Assembly (NCBI RefSeq): GCF_000372885.1
Contig: NZ_KB889967.1
Span: forward strand, 1,367,215 to 1,431,214
DNA from: Methyloversatilis thermotolerans
GTDB lineage: Bacteria > Pseudomonadota > Gammaproteobacteria > Burkholderiales > Rhodocyclaceae
Direction of reading: 5' to 3'
Length of the DNA: 64,000 nucleotides
In this document: one piece after another, positions 33,919-42,952 of the stretch
How positions within the stretch are numbered: the stretch's first letter is position 1
How the letters are laid out: each line of letters opens with the position of its first letter
Notes under the pieces: generated by a model
Told to the model about the DNA's origin: nothing
Databases searched by the model: none
Seen by the model: the letters and a program-made list of their open reading frames with translations, nothing else
Program-made: the position numbers and the translations under genes

Positions 33919-34674
33919 TTATTCATTAATTTCAAAGGGGGTCTGGCTGATGGCGGGCAGGCGCGCCTGCCCATTGGTCCGATAATGTTCTGCCAGCAGC
34001 CAGTCTTCCGGTTCGTTGATATCGAACCCTTCCAGCCCTTTACTGAAGAATGGAATGATCGCCTCGCCAGCTATGGTGTTGTGTTCCAAGGCGATTCGTG
34101 ACCAGGCGATTTCGAGGCTGGCATCCTGGGCATAGATTTCTGGAAGATTGGCATACTGGCTGCTATGCCATGGGGTAGCGTCGATGTTGAAGGGCATGAC
34201 CGGCAACATGCGCTGACCACGCACGACCCACATCTTCCCGGGGTGTTGCTTACACTTTTCCACTGCCCGCAGTGAGTCTGCCCTGGGGTCTTCCCTGAAG
34301 ACTTTCCATGCCCGCTGAATTGTTTCTGGCAGGCGAAATGGACTGGTGGGGCGCAGTATGCTGAATATTTCATAGCTTCTGCCATGAGCCTCTAACTGCT
34401 TAAGCAACCAGACCACCCATTCGATATCCGGGGACTTGTCGCCGGAAATATCGGCAGAGCGCAAGAATGGCACTTCTGCGCCGTAATAGGTGGCGACGTC
34501 GGCATACAGTTGGCTATCGGTTGCACAAATCACGGCATCGAATACACCGCTGTCGATGGCCGCCCGCACCGTGTACGCCATCATTGGGTGGCCGCCCAAG
34601 GGCTTGATGTTCTTGTTGGGAACACGCTTTGAACCTGAACGAGCGGGAATGAAAGCAACCGATTTGGGTCTCAT
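33919..34674 (-). CDS. CMP-nonulosonate-type cytidylyltransferase (NeuA-like)
   Basis: A 251-residue nucleotidyltransferase with the N-terminal CMP-sialate synthetase signature MRPKSVAFIPARSGSKRVPN, then PLGGHPMMAYTVRAA, ATDSQLYADVATYYGAEVPF, and LRPTSPFRLPETI. This family couples CTP to 3-deoxy-2-ketoacids (sialic, legionaminic, pseudaminic, Kdn or Kdo). The ATG at 34674, 4 bp after the ALDH stop, directly precedes the signature. The downstream end reads GFDINEPEDWLLAE, as in NeuA/PtmB. It activates the product of the NeuB-type synthase in this operon (inference from co-location). Confidence 0.88.
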   Translation of the reverse strand: MRPKSVAFIPARSGSKRVPNKNIKPLGGHPMMAYTVRAAIDSGVFDAVICATDSQLYADVATYYGAEVPFLRSADISGDKSPDIEWVVWLLKQLEAHGRSYEIFSILRPTSPFRLPETIQRAWKVFREDPRADSLRAVEKCKQHPGKMWVVRGQRMLPVMPFNIDATPWHSSQYANLPEIYAQDASLEIAWSRIALEHNTIAGEAIIPFFSKGLEGFDINEPEDWLLAEHYRTNGQARLPAISQTPFEINE

Positions 34675-34678
34675 GGCT

Positions 34679-36142
34679 TCAGATGAATTGGTTGCGGGTA
34701 AGGAAGGAGATGTTCTTGAGTTCGGAATAAACATCCAGAGCCTCGATACCCGGCTCGCGCGTGCCATTACCCGATGAACCGAAGCCACCAAACGGCATGT
34801 GGGGTTCGCTGCCGAATGTACCCAGATTAATGTTGGCAACCCCTGCCTTAACGCGCTGGGCAAACCACATGGCGCGATCGACATTGCGGGTGTGAATGGC
34901 TGCGCTAAGGCCGTATTCAGTAGCGTTTGCCTGTGCCAGCGCTTCTTGGATATCGGCCACGGGGTGCAGAGTAGCTAATGGACCGAAAATTTCTTTGCAA
35001 CTCAGTTCGGCGGAGGGTAGCAAGCCTTCGATAACGGTGGGTTGGATGTAGTAGCCGTTGACCAGCTCCGGAGCATTAGGAACGTTGCCGCCGCAGACTA
35101 CAGTTCCACCTTCTGCTTTTGCGCGTTCAATGGCGGCCAGGATGTTTTGCTGCTGGCGTTGATTGATGACCGGACCGAGGTCGCAACCCACGGCTGTACC
35201 GAGTTTGAGGCTATTGACCTTGGCAACCAGCTTGTCTCTGAACTGATCGTAAATGCTCTTGAAAATGATAATCCGACTGCCCGCTGCACAGCGCTGACCT
35301 GCATTGCTGAAGGCTGAGAGAGAAGCCCAGTGTGCGGCCAGATCGAGGTCAGCATCGTCGCAGACCACGAACGGATTTTTACCTCCAAGTTCAAGAGATA
35401 CACGCGCCAGACGCCTTCCACCGACTTCGGCAATCCAACGGCCTACTTCGGTGGAGCCGGTAAAGCTGATAACGGCCACACGAGGATCTTTCACCAATGC
35501 CGCGCCAGATGGTTGCCCATGCCCTTGAATGACATTGAAAACGCCGTCAGGCAGGCCGGCCTCTTTGGTCAGTTGAGCAAATAGAAGGGCAATTCGCGGC
35601 GAATCTTCAGCCGCTTTTATCACCACGGTGTTGCCGCAGATTAGCGCTGGGAAGGTTTTCCAGGCAATGTTAGCGATAGGTGTATTGGCTGGAACGATCA
35701 GGCCGGCAACCCCACGCGGCTGACGTACGGTATGGCTGTATTTTCCAGGCGTGCCCGAAGTGAGCGAGCGACCGTAGAGACGCATGCCTTCGCCGGCCCA
35801 GTATTCAGCCTGGAGAATGGCACCGCCGACTTCACCTTTGGCATCCTGCGGTGGCTTGCCCGTTTCCAATGCGATGCACTCTGCCAGTTCGTCGGCGCGG
35901 CATCTCATATTGGCGACGATGTCGGCGAGTACCTGCCCACGCCTAACCGGTGTAAGTTCGGCCCAGGCGGCGAAGGCGTCACCGGCAACTCCGACGGCAT
36001 TTTGGACATCGATCGCCGAGGAATCGGCAACTTTTGAGAGCAAACGGCCAGAATGGGGGTTGTATTTATCAAGCCAAGCGTTGCTGGAAGGCTGAGTTTC
36101 CTGACCGTTGAGCCAATTTGGAATATGCTGAAGCATAGCCAT
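34679..36142 (-). CDS. Aldehyde dehydrogenase (NAD(P)-dependent, ALDH superfamily)
   Basis: A 487-residue ALDH. It has the coenzyme fold with FTGSTEVGRWIAE, the general base in LELGGKNPFVV (Glu near residue 250), the catalytic Cys in FSNAGQRCAAGSRI (near 285), and the C-terminal IFGPLATLHPV and GGFGSSGNGTREPGIEA motifs. It starts 2 bp after the SDR stop (ATG 36142; a second ATG at 36136). ALDHs are rare in sugar loci: here the enzyme would oxidise a sugar aldehyde, or a semialdehyde produced by the neighbouring transketolase or SDR, to an acid. Substrate unknown. The packing with NeuB- and NeuA-like genes argues for a part in making an acidic sugar. Confidence 0.88.
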   Translation of the reverse strand: MAMLQHIPNWLNGQETQPSSNAWLDKYNPHSGRLLSKVADSSAIDVQNAVGVAGDAFAAWAELTPVRRGQVLADIVANMRCRADELAECIALETGKPPQDAKGEVGGAILQAEYWAGEGMRLYGRSLTSGTPGKYSHTVRQPRGVAGLIVPANTPIANIAWKTFPALICGNTVVIKAAEDSPRIALLFAQLTKEAGLPDGVFNVIQGHGQPSGAALVKDPRVAVISFTGSTEVGRWIAEVGGRRLARVSLELGGKNPFVVCDDADLDLAAHWASLSAFSNAGQRCAAGSRIIIFKSIYDQFRDKLVAKVNSLKLGTAVGCDLGPVINQRQQQNILAAIERAKAEGGTVVCGGNVPNAPELVNGYYIQPTVIEGLLPSAELSCKEIFGPLATLHPVADIQEALAQANATEYGLSAAIHTRNVDRAMWFAQRVKAGVANINLGTFGSEPHMPFGGFGSSGNGTREPGIEALDVYSELKNISFLTRNQFI

Positions 36143-36144
36143 GG

Positions 36145-36954
36145 TCAGATAGCCGTCCAGCCGCCATCGACAATCAGATTGTGACCGGTCATGTAACGCG
36201 AAGCTCTGCTGGCAAGGAACAGAACAGATCCGTTGTATTCGTCGGGGTTGGCCATGCGACCCACTGGAATCCGTCCACAATAAACATCAAGGAAGGCTTG
36301 TTCCTGATTATTGAACACACCCGCAATTGTCAAAGAATTTACCCGCACATTCTGTTTGGCCCAGTAGGCAGCCAAATAGCGGGTGAGATTGAGGATGCCG
36401 GATTTGGACGCTGCATAGGCGACTGGTTTGTAAAAGACTTCACCGCGATTTCGCCGATATTCATAAAGATTCTGGTCAGGCGACACCACACCGTAGATGG
36501 AAGCGACGTTGATGATGGAACCCTTTTTCGCCTTGGCCATGGACGCTCCAAAAACCTGACAGCACAGATAGACACCCTTCAAATTGACATCAACGACTTT
36601 ATCCCACGATGTCTCAGGGTAGTCTTCGAAGGGTCCATTTTCTTCTGGCGGAGCCGATGGAGGTGAATCGATAGCTGCGTTATTAATAAGCACGGTCGGC
36701 GTGCCAAACCTGGCGTTAGTTTGTGCCAACGCGCTTTGAAGGCTAGCCTTATCGGTGACATCGGCGGATAGAAACTGATAGTTTGCTGCATGCTCCGCTG
36801 TCAGCGCATCGCTTCTGGCTGAAGGGCTAACATCCAGACCAACCACCTTGGCGCCACGCAAAAGAAAGGCCTTCGCGTATTCCGCACCCAATTGCCCAGA
36901 GACCCCGGTGATCAACACGATGTCCTGACTGACATCGAAAAGGCTGTCGCTCAT
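36145..36954 (-). CDS. PtmA-like SDR oxidoreductase
   Basis: A 269-residue short-chain dehydrogenase/reductase with LITGVSGQLGAEYAKAFLLR (cofactor loop), NNAAIDSPP, the catalytic Ser in NVASIYGVV and YAASK (Tyr/Lys). An insertion between Ser and Tyr (SPDQNLYEYRRNRGEVFYKP) and the tail MTGHNLIVDGGWT resemble PtmA-type SDRs of flagellin and nonulosonate loci, as I recall them. Role inferred: redox step in formation or modification of the ulosonic acid precursor. It is separated by 2-3 bp from the ALDH and the phosphatase on either side. Confidence 0.85.
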   Translation of the reverse strand: MSDSLFDVSQDIVLITGVSGQLGAEYAKAFLLRGAKVVGLDVSPSARSDALTAEHAANYQFLSADVTDKASLQSALAQTNARFGTPTVLINNAAIDSPPSAPPEENGPFEDYPETSWDKVVDVNLKGVYLCCQVFGASMAKAKKGSIINVASIYGVVSPDQNLYEYRRNRGEVFYKPVAYAASKSGILNLTRYLAAYWAKQNVRVNSLTIAGVFNNQEQAFLDVYCGRIPVGRMANPDEYNGSVLFLASRASRYMTGHNLIVDGGWTAI

Positions 36955-36957
36955 AAC

Positions 36958-37461
36958 TTATATTCCGTCGGCACCAACGTTCATGGCGTTGTACACAAGA
37001 TCGCAAATCTCTCTTACTGCCCCTAATCCACCGGGCTTCTGCGTGCGATAAAGGACATAAGGATAAATCTCAGGATACGCATCCGCAACGCCCACCGGAA
37101 TGCCAATCGACTGAAACGCCGGTATGTCGTTGATATCGTTACCGACAAACATGGTCTGTTGCGGATCGACTTGCAGTTCTCTACATGTGGCGAGGATTGC
37201 AGCCGCTTTATCCTCAACGCCTTGCTTGCAGAGTAACTTAAGTTTTTGTGCTCGAGCCGACACAACCGGGTTCGCTTCCGTGGAGATGATAAAGGCCTGT
37301 ACCCCTAAGCTCCGCAATCTTGCCAAACCAAGCCCATCGCTGCGCCAGCAACGGACACTCTCGACGCCATCTTGACTGACATAGACAGTGTTGTCCGTAA
37401 AGACGCCGTCGAAGTCAAATGCGATCAGGCGAACTGTCGATAGCAGGTCGATACTCAGCAT
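36958..37461 (-). CDS. KdsC-like HAD phosphatase
   Basis: A 167-residue HAD-superfamily enzyme of the capless C0 type. LIAFDFDGVFTDNTVYVSQD carries the nucleophile Asp, SDGLGLARLRSLGVQAFIIS the Thr/Ser motif, and FVGNDINDIPAFQSIGIPV the metal Asps. The PGGLGAVREICDLV tail is that of KdsC. KdsC removes the phosphate from Kdo-8-P, and related enzymes act on Kdn-9-P. Its presence next to a NeuB-type synthase implies that the synthase product is a phosphorylated ulosonate, as in the Kdn pathway. The ATG at 37461 is chosen, 13 bp from the NeuB stop; an upstream ATG at 37542 would overlap neuB. Confidence 0.88.
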   Translation of the reverse strand: MLSIDLLSTVRLIAFDFDGVFTDNTVYVSQDGVESVRCWRSDGLGLARLRSLGVQAFIISTEANPVVSARAQKLKLLCKQGVEDKAAAILATCRELQVDPQQTMFVGNDINDIPAFQSIGIPVGVADAYPEIYPYVLYRTQKPGGLGAVREICDLVYNAMNVGADGI

Positions 37462-37474
37462 GGAAAAGCGTGTC

Positions 37475-38506
37475 TCAACCGTTGATATCAGTGTAGTGAA
37501 TCGGCTCACCCTTGGCGATATCACGTTTAGCAATGCTGCCAATTACTTGATTAGACTCGCGCACCGGGATGTACTGGGTATTAAAAATACGGCCGGAAAG
37601 GTGATCCAAGGTTATTTCTTCACCGGCCTTTATGTCCTTGTATGCAACCAGAGATTTGCCCAGCTTCTTGAACACATTTTCATTCCCCAGGTCATCTGCC
37701 GGTTTCGGTGGAAGCATATGGCGAACGCGTTTGATATCACGTACGAATTTTCGGAACCCCTCTGGCTCAAGGGCAAAACTATGATCCGTACCCCTGGACG
37801 CTCGGTTCAAGGTGACATGTTTTTCGAAAACACGGGCCCCTTTCAGGTAGGCAACGGGCCCTGATAGAATGCCATTAAAATGATCCGAAGAGCCAATAGT
37901 GCACCGAGGAAACTCCCTGATCAACACCTCAATATTATCCAAGCCCAATCGGTTGTATTCACAAGGGTACTCTGAAACACAATGAAGGACAGCGACCTCG
38001 TCATGATGGTCGAGCAGAACCTCGACACTGGATCGGATCTGGTTGATCTTGCCTCCACCAACACTCATGACGACCGGTTTCCCGAGGGCGGCAATGCGGT
38101 GGATCAACGGAAGGTTTCCCAGATCAAAAGAGGCGATCTTAAGAATATCGACATCAATTGACTTCAGCAACTCCAGACTGGGTTCGTCAAACGGCGTGGA
38201 CATGAACTTGACACCATGCTTAATGCAATCCCCCTTGAGGATCGGCAGCCACTCTGGCTTGAGTTCCAATTTTTCCCTGTGGGCACCGTAGGTTGCCGCG
38301 AATGCATTTTCGCTTGTATAGGGTGCATCGTAGGCGTCTTGCGAGAACAGATACTTGTTGTTCCGGGTCTGGAATTTAACCGCATCCGCGCCTTCGAAGG
38401 CAAAGATGCGAATATATTCCCTTGCCAAGTCGAGATCGCCATTGTGATTCTGGCCGACCTCCGCGATTACAAACGGCTCTTCTCCTATTTCATCTTTCCT
38501 AAACAT
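37475..38506 (-). CDS. NeuB-family ulosonic acid synthase with SAF domain
   Basis: A 343-residue PEP-dependent synthase. The TIM barrel has FVIAEVGQNHNGDLDLAREY, GADAVKFQTRNNKYLFSQ, KFMSTPFDEPSLELLKSID and CTIGSSDHFNGI, with EKHVTLNRASRGTDHSFALE holding metal and PEP ligands. The SAF antifreeze-like domain follows (SLVAYKDIKAGEEITLDHL, HLSGRIFNTQYIP). NeuB enzymes condense PEP with ManNAc, its diamino analogues or Man-6-P. The lack of an aminotransferase, N-acetyltransferase or 2-epimerase in this locus speaks against sialic, legionaminic and pseudaminic acid. The start ATG 38506 is preceded by GGAGAAG. The gene lies 13 bp from its neighbours on both sides. Confidence 0.9.
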   Translation of the reverse strand: MFRKDEIGEEPFVIAEVGQNHNGDLDLAREYIRIFAFEGADAVKFQTRNNKYLFSQDAYDAPYTSENAFAATYGAHREKLELKPEWLPILKGDCIKHGVKFMSTPFDEPSLELLKSIDVDILKIASFDLGNLPLIHRIAALGKPVVMSVGGGKINQIRSSVEVLLDHHDEVAVLHCVSEYPCEYNRLGLDNIEVLIREFPRCTIGSSDHFNGILSGPVAYLKGARVFEKHVTLNRASRGTDHSFALEPEGFRKFVRDIKRVRHMLPPKPADDLGNENVFKKLGKSLVAYKDIKAGEEITLDHLSGRIFNTQYIPVRESNQVIGSIAKRDIAKGEPIHYTDING

Positions 38507-38519
38507 AACTTCTCCGGAG

Positions 38520-39482
38520 TTACATAATCGAAAAACTGTCGTGAAAAATTTTCTTCGGGACTTCTGCACCGACAACCGCAGGCCGCCAATCCAGCCGTAT
38601 TTTTGCTTTGGCTGAATCGCCGATGCACTCAAGTGGATCGGAGGGCCTCAGCAGGGTTGGATCAGCGATCACATGTTCGCGCCAGTCGAGTTCAGCCTCT
38701 TCAAAAATCACTTGGACAAATTCGCGGAGACTTTGCGACACACCTGTTGCGATAACAAAATCCTCTGGAGCATCAAGGTTCAGCATACGCCACATGGCAT
38801 CCACATATTCCGGAGCCCACCCCCAGTCCCGACGAATATCAATATTTCCGAGTTTAAGTTTCTCGTTGCTTCCAGATGCAATCCGCTTCGCCGCCGAAAC
38901 AATTTTTTTTGTTACGAAACGTTCTGGACGCAAAGGGGATTCGTGATTAAACAGGATGCCCGTGCATGCAAAGAGATCATAAGACTTCCGATAAACCGAC
39001 GCGTGCCATGTGGACGCCGCTTTTGCAACCGCATAAGGGCTCTGCGGCCGAAACAATGACGACTCATTTGCCGGCAACCCACCTGTGTCACCAAAACACT
39101 CACTGGAACCTGCTCCAAAAAAGCGGATAGACTTATCAACAATCCGAATAGCTTCAAGTTGGTTAAGTGTTCCGGAAGCGATGCCTGACATCGTTTCGAG
39201 TGGCTGTTCAAAAGAAAGTCCAACTGAGGATTGGCCAGCAAGGTTATAGATTTCATGTGGCCTTACCTCGGAAAAAACTTGAAGTACGCTACAGAAATCC
39301 TCGGGCGACATTGACAGGATTTTTACCTTGTCGAAGATGCTTAATACCTTCAACCCCTCGAATCCATTATTTTTTGCATCGCGTGACGTCCCCCATACTT
39401 CGTAACCTTTGGACAACAGCAAGCGGGCCAGGTAGGCGCCATCCTGTCCCGAAATCCCGCAAATCAGCGCGCGACGTTGCAT
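38520..39482 (-). CDS. GDP-mannose 4,6-dehydratase-like NAD-dependent epimerase/dehydratase
   Basis: A 320-residue extended [23 protein letters not shown] is the Gmd-type NAD loop. YNLAGQSSVGLSFEQPLETM, GAGSSECFGDTGGLPANES (Ser-Ser-Glu site), PQSPYAVAKAA (Tyr/Lys) and [19 protein letters not shown] match Gmd more than Rmd or epimerases. It differs enough from the upstream canonical Gmd (about 40 residues shorter, no RRRAS loop) that a different nucleotide-sugar substrate or a later step is plausible, such as reduction or epimerisation of the 4-keto sugar. It begins 8 bp after the gmd stop. Confidence 0.85.
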   Translation of the reverse strand: MQRRALICGISGQDGAYLARLLLSKGYEVWGTSRDAKNNGFEGLKVLSIFDKVKILSMSPEDFCSVLQVFSEVRPHEIYNLAGQSSVGLSFEQPLETMSGIASGTLNQLEAIRIVDKSIRFFGAGSSECFGDTGGLPANESSLFRPQSPYAVAKAASTWHASVYRKSYDLFACTGILFNHESPLRPERFVTKKIVSAAKRIASGSNEKLKLGNIDIRRDWGWAPEYVDAMWRMLNLDAPEDFVIATGVSQSLREFVQVIFEEAELDWREHVIADPTLLRPSDPLECIGDSAKAKIRLDWRPAVVGAEVPKKIFHDSFSIM

Positions 39483-39490
39483 GGCTAAAG

Positions 39491-40573
39491 TTACTCGTGG
39501 AAATCCATCGATTTGTAGCCATGGCGCTTGATAAGCTCATCACGTTCTGAGGACTTTAAATCTTCGCGGACCATTTCGGCAACGAGTTCTTCGAAGGTGA
39601 TCTTCGGCGTCCACCCCAGTTTCTCCTTGGCTTTGGCTGGATCCCCGAGCAGGGTTTCAACTTCAGTCGGACGGAAGTAACGTGGATCAACGGCCACTAC
39701 ACATTTGCCGTGAGCATCATAGCCTTTTTCATCAACCCCTTCCCCTTCCCAGCGGATCTGCATACCCAATTCCTTGGCTGCCACGTTGATGAAGTCGCGT
39801 ACGCTGTATTGAACACCAGTTGCTATGACAAAGTCCTCGGGCTGTTCCTGTTGAAGCATCAACCATTGCATTTCAACATAATCCTTGGCATGCCCCCAGT
39901 CACGTTTTGCATTGAGGTTGCCAAGATAAACACACTCTTGGAGGCCCAGCTTAATTCGGGTTAGTGCGCGGGTGATCTTCCGAGTGACGAATGTTTCTCC
40001 GCGGAGCGGGCTCTCGTGGTTGAAAAGAATACCGTTGCATGCGTAGATGCCGTAAGCTTCTCTGTAATTCACCGTTATCCAGTAAGCGTAGAGCTTGGCA
40101 ACTGCATACGGGCTGCGTGGGTAAAACGGCGTCGTTTCTTTCTGGGGAGTTTCCTGAACAAGGCCGTAGAGTTCAGAGGTGCTCGCCTGATAAAATTTGA
40201 TTTTCTTTTCCAGCCCAAGAAGTCGAATAGCTTCGAGAATTCGTAGCGCACCCAACGCATCGGAGTTGGCAGTATATTCAGGCTCTTCAAAACTTACTGC
40301 AACGTGGCTTTGCGCAGCAAGGTTATAGATTTCGTCCGGCTGTACTTGCTGGATGATGCGAACAAGGCTGGACGTATCGGTTAGATCCCCGTAATGCAAG
40401 AACATTCGGGTTCCTGGCAGGTGCGGGTCTTGATAGAGGTGATCAATACGATCAGTATTAAATAACGAGGCGCGGCGACGGATGCCGTGAACTTCGTAGC
40501 CTTTTTCAAGGAGCAGTTCAGCTAGATATGCGCCGTCTTGGCCTGTAATGCCGGTAATAATGGCTTTCTTCAT
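39491..40573 (-). CDS. gmd: GDP-mannose 4,6-dehydratase
   Basis: A 360-residue dehydratase that converts GDP-mannose to GDP-4-keto-6-deoxy-mannose, the entry to GDP-fucose, colitose and rhamnose. [20 protein letters not shown], the NADP loop [40 protein letters not shown] (Thr/Ser/Glu catalytic triad), [14 protein letters not shown] (Tyr/Lys) and [18 protein letters not shown] are all canonical. The start at 40573 is chosen at the conserved MKKA; an ATG 33 bp upstream is unlikely. It is the first gene of the leftward polysaccharide operon, so the promoter should lie in 40574-40784. Confidence 0.96.
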   Translation of the reverse strand: MKKAIITGITGQDGAYLAELLLEKGYEVHGIRRRASLFNTDRIDHLYQDPHLPGTRMFLHYGDLTDTSSLVRIIQQVQPDEIYNLAAQSHVAVSFEEPEYTANSDALGALRILEAIRLLGLEKKIKFYQASTSELYGLVQETPQKETTPFYPRSPYAVAKLYAYWITVNYREAYGIYACNGILFNHESPLRGETFVTRKITRALTRIKLGLQECVYLGNLNAKRDWGHAKDYVEMQWLMLQQEQPEDFVIATGVQYSVRDFINVAAKELGMQIRWEGEGVDEKGYDAHGKCVVAVDPRYFRPTEVETLLGDPAKAKEKLGWTPKITFEELVAEMVREDLKSSERDELIKRHGYKSMDFHE

Positions 40574-40784
40574 TTGATCGTCCGTAGTTGTCCTAAAATC
40601 TATCAATGCAGCGCCTTCCGCACTTTTATGTCATTAGCGGGTTTTCATGGCAGATTGCCTAAATTTTGAGCAACTTCCACGCACAGACTGCTTCACTCTG
40701 CACGCTCCGAATCAAGTTTCTACTGATCCGACTCAAGTTTTTCGCCCTCGTCTGTGCTGAATGCTTTTCTGGCAGACACTTTTG

Positions 40785-42003
40785 TGAACTTCCCCCTGTA
40801 GTCCATATCTCATGGCCGGTCTACGCGCTGGCTTGCCGAGGTTGTTCAGTGCGCCAGTCATCTTCGAACCGCATTGGGCTGACATAGTCCAGCGTCGAGT
40901 ACAGCCGCTCCACCTCCAACGAGCCGAACAGGGTCTCACTGCAGGTGTTATCCCAGCAGTTGCCGCAGGGGCTCATCGAGGCGGAGATGCCGTACTCCTC
41001 CAGCAGCACATCACGGAAGTTCTTGCTGGCGTGCAGGCTGCCTCTGTCGCAGTGAACGAGCAGGCACGTAACCTTGCCGGGATGGCGTTTGAACCATGTC
41101 ATGCGTAAGGCGTCGATCACGATGTCACGCCGCATGTCCTCGCGCAATGTCCGGCCCACCACGTGACGGCTGAACAGGACGATCACCACGGCCGGAAACA
41201 GCCATCCCTTGTCGGTGGGAATGCAGGTGATGTTGCGCTCCGACAACTTATATGACTCCGACATCGCGAATTTGCGGTTGAGCGGATTCGGCGCGATCAG
41301 CGGGTCATGCGGGCTGTCGGTGGAGACCTTGAATCGCGGCTTGCCCCTGACGCGGAGCCGTGCTGCTGCATCGGTTTCTGCAACGGATCCTTGCCCACAC
41401 GAGTGCCACGGACCAGCACTTCCACCTATATGCGCGGCCAGCCGTAGCCACGCACGTGTCTGTGCGTGGATCGCCCCGATGTGTGCCAGCAGCGCCTCGT
41501 CGCCGAGCGGGCGGCGTTGAGTGTTGCTGGCGCGGCGCACGAAGCGCTCGTGGCATCCGGCCACGCTGACCTTGAGCACACGGCACTGCACCGGAACCGG
41601 CCCCACACATCGATGGCGCTGAATGAGGGCGTACTTCACTTCGATGCCTTTTCGACGTACGCCGTCGCTGTTTCCAGGATGTCGCGCTCCATCTTCACCC
41701 GCGTCAGCTCCGCGCGCAGCCGGGCAATCTCCATCTGCTCGACTTGCTGGCCGCGCCGACAAGCGTGCCTTCGCGGATAGCCTTGACCCATTTGAACAAG
41801 GTCTGATCCACCACGCCCAGCGTCCTGGCCACCCCAGCAATGCTCTGGTCACCCGCGACCAGGCGCACCGCCCGCTGCTTGAATTCCAACGTGTGGCGCG
41901 CCCTCGGCAACGCATTCGGCTTCGTCATGGCTGTTCTCCTTGCCTGCATTCAATCACTCAGCAAAGGAGACGGTTTACAGAGGCAAGGACAGGGGAAAGC
42001 CCG
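40785..42003 (-). mobile_element. Decayed IS3-family insertion sequence
   Basis: About 1.2 kb with imperfect terminal inverted repeats: TGAACTTCCCCCTGT at 40785-40799 and, on the opposite strand at the right end, GGGCTTTCCCCTGT (42002-41989), matching at about 11 of 15 positions including CTT-CCCC-TGT. Internal frames are IS3 OrfA and OrfB, both broken. No target-site duplication was checked. It ends 5 bp before the terminator of tRNA-Ala, so the element has inserted between the tRNA gene and gmd, the first gene of the polysaccharide operon. Confidence 0.6.
40821..41928 (-). pseudogene. Remnant IS3-family transposase (OrfA/OrfB)
   Basis: OrfA starts at 41928 with MTKPNALPRARHTLEFKQRA and RTLGVVDQTLFKWVKAIREG (helix-turn-helix), then shifts frame. 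OrfB is recognisable as KYALIQRHRCVGPVPVQCRV, SLHASKNFRDVL, SMSPCGNCWDNTCSETLFGS and YVSPMRFEDDW, but the first catalytic aspartate context (normally W-x-G-D-I-T-Y) reads SERNITCIPTDKG. A stretch of roughly 28 residues before STLDYVSPM, typically QRFETRRQAK..., is missing. It is multiply frameshifted and cannot be active. Confidence 0.8.
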
Positions 42004-42007
42004 AATG

Positions 42008-42038
42008 AAAAAGCCCAACCGATAAAGGTTGGGCTTTT
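42008..42038 (-). terminator. Rho-independent terminator of tRNA-Ala
   Basis: On the minus strand AAAAGCCCAACC-TTTATC-GGTTGGGCTTTT forms a strong stem of 10-12 bp with a 6-base loop and an ending run of T, 4 bp after the tRNA CCA. A clear intrinsic terminator. Confidence 0.85.
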
Positions 42039-42042
42039 GTCT

Positions 42043-42118
<76 letters not shown>

Positions 42119-42214
42119 GATGCGGCGAGATTATAGTGGAGGTCACTCCGAATGTGAAGGAACGCGACGCACCGGTCGCAGTCACATGCCGGTGTTGATT
42201 CTTTTCTGACACTC

Positions 42215-42952
42215 ATGAATTCGCATGATCCGATCCGTCGCCGCATGCTCACGCGTGCACCCGGTCTCGTACTGATGGGGGCGCTGCCGCTGGGCCTTGC
42301 CGGCTGTGTCAGTGCGCGTCTGTACGAACACGCCGATGCGCCTCCGGACGGCCTGAAGGTGTCTGTCGGCGATGCCTGGAGCTATCGCGAAATCAATGGC
42401 TACAACCGCGAGCGCGTGGCCGACGTCCGCTACACGGTGCGCGGCACGACGCCGCTGGAACTGGAGGTGGAGGTAGACGGCAAACCGCTCAGCGCGCTGC
42501 GTTCCGGCCAGATCGAGCGGTATGCCGCACCCTGGGTGGTGGCCCAGGACACGGTATACGACCGCGACAATCGATACGAACCGCCACTGCCGGTGTTGCC
42601 GACCGTTCTGGAACCCGGCGTCCGCGAATCCTGGCAATCCATGGTGATCGATGACCCCAAGGACAGGGCGCGCCGCTGGCACGTGCAGCTTGATGTGCTG
42701 GGCGAGGAGAGGGTGACGGTGCCGGCGGGCGAATTCGATGCTCTGCGGATACGTCGCCTGATCAAGTTCGAACATCCGGATTTCTTCCGAATGTTCTCGG
42801 AGCGGCGCGAAGAACTGTGGTACGCACCGGAAATCAGGCGCTGGATCAGACGCGAATGGTCGGGCAGCTACCAGCAGCGCATGCGCAGTCGCGCACCGCT
42901 GTTGCGCGAGGACTGGATCGTGTGGGAGTTGCAGACCTTCACACAGGCGTGA
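42215..42952 (+). CDS. Predicted Tat-exported lipoprotein of unknown function
   Basis: A 245-residue protein with a twin-arginine-like leader (RRRMLTRAPGLVLMGALPLG) and lipobox LAGC at Cys31. The mature part is a beta-rich domain with KVSVGDAWSYREINGYNRE, LELEVEVDGKPLSALRS and VPAGEFDALRIRRLIKFEHP, then WYAPEIRRWIRREWSGSYQQ. The VxVPAGxFxAxxI pattern and WYAPxxxxWVR resemble DUF3108-like or lipoprotein domains, but no function is established. Its 3' end overlaps sua5 tail to tail by 14 bp. The preceding 96 bp from tRNA-Ala may carry a promoter. Confidence 0.72.
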   Translation: MNSHDPIRRRMLTRAPGLVLMGALPLGLAGCVSARLYEHADAPPDGLKVSVGDAWSYREINGYNRERVADVRYTVRGTTPLELEVEVDGKPLSALRSGQIERYAAPWVVAQDTVYDRDNRYEPPLPVLPTVLEPGVRESWQSMVIDDPKDRARRWHVQLDVLGEERVTVPAGEFDALRIRRLIKFEHPDFFRMFSERREELWYAPEIRRWIRREWSGSYQQRMRSRAPLLREDWIVWELQTFTQA

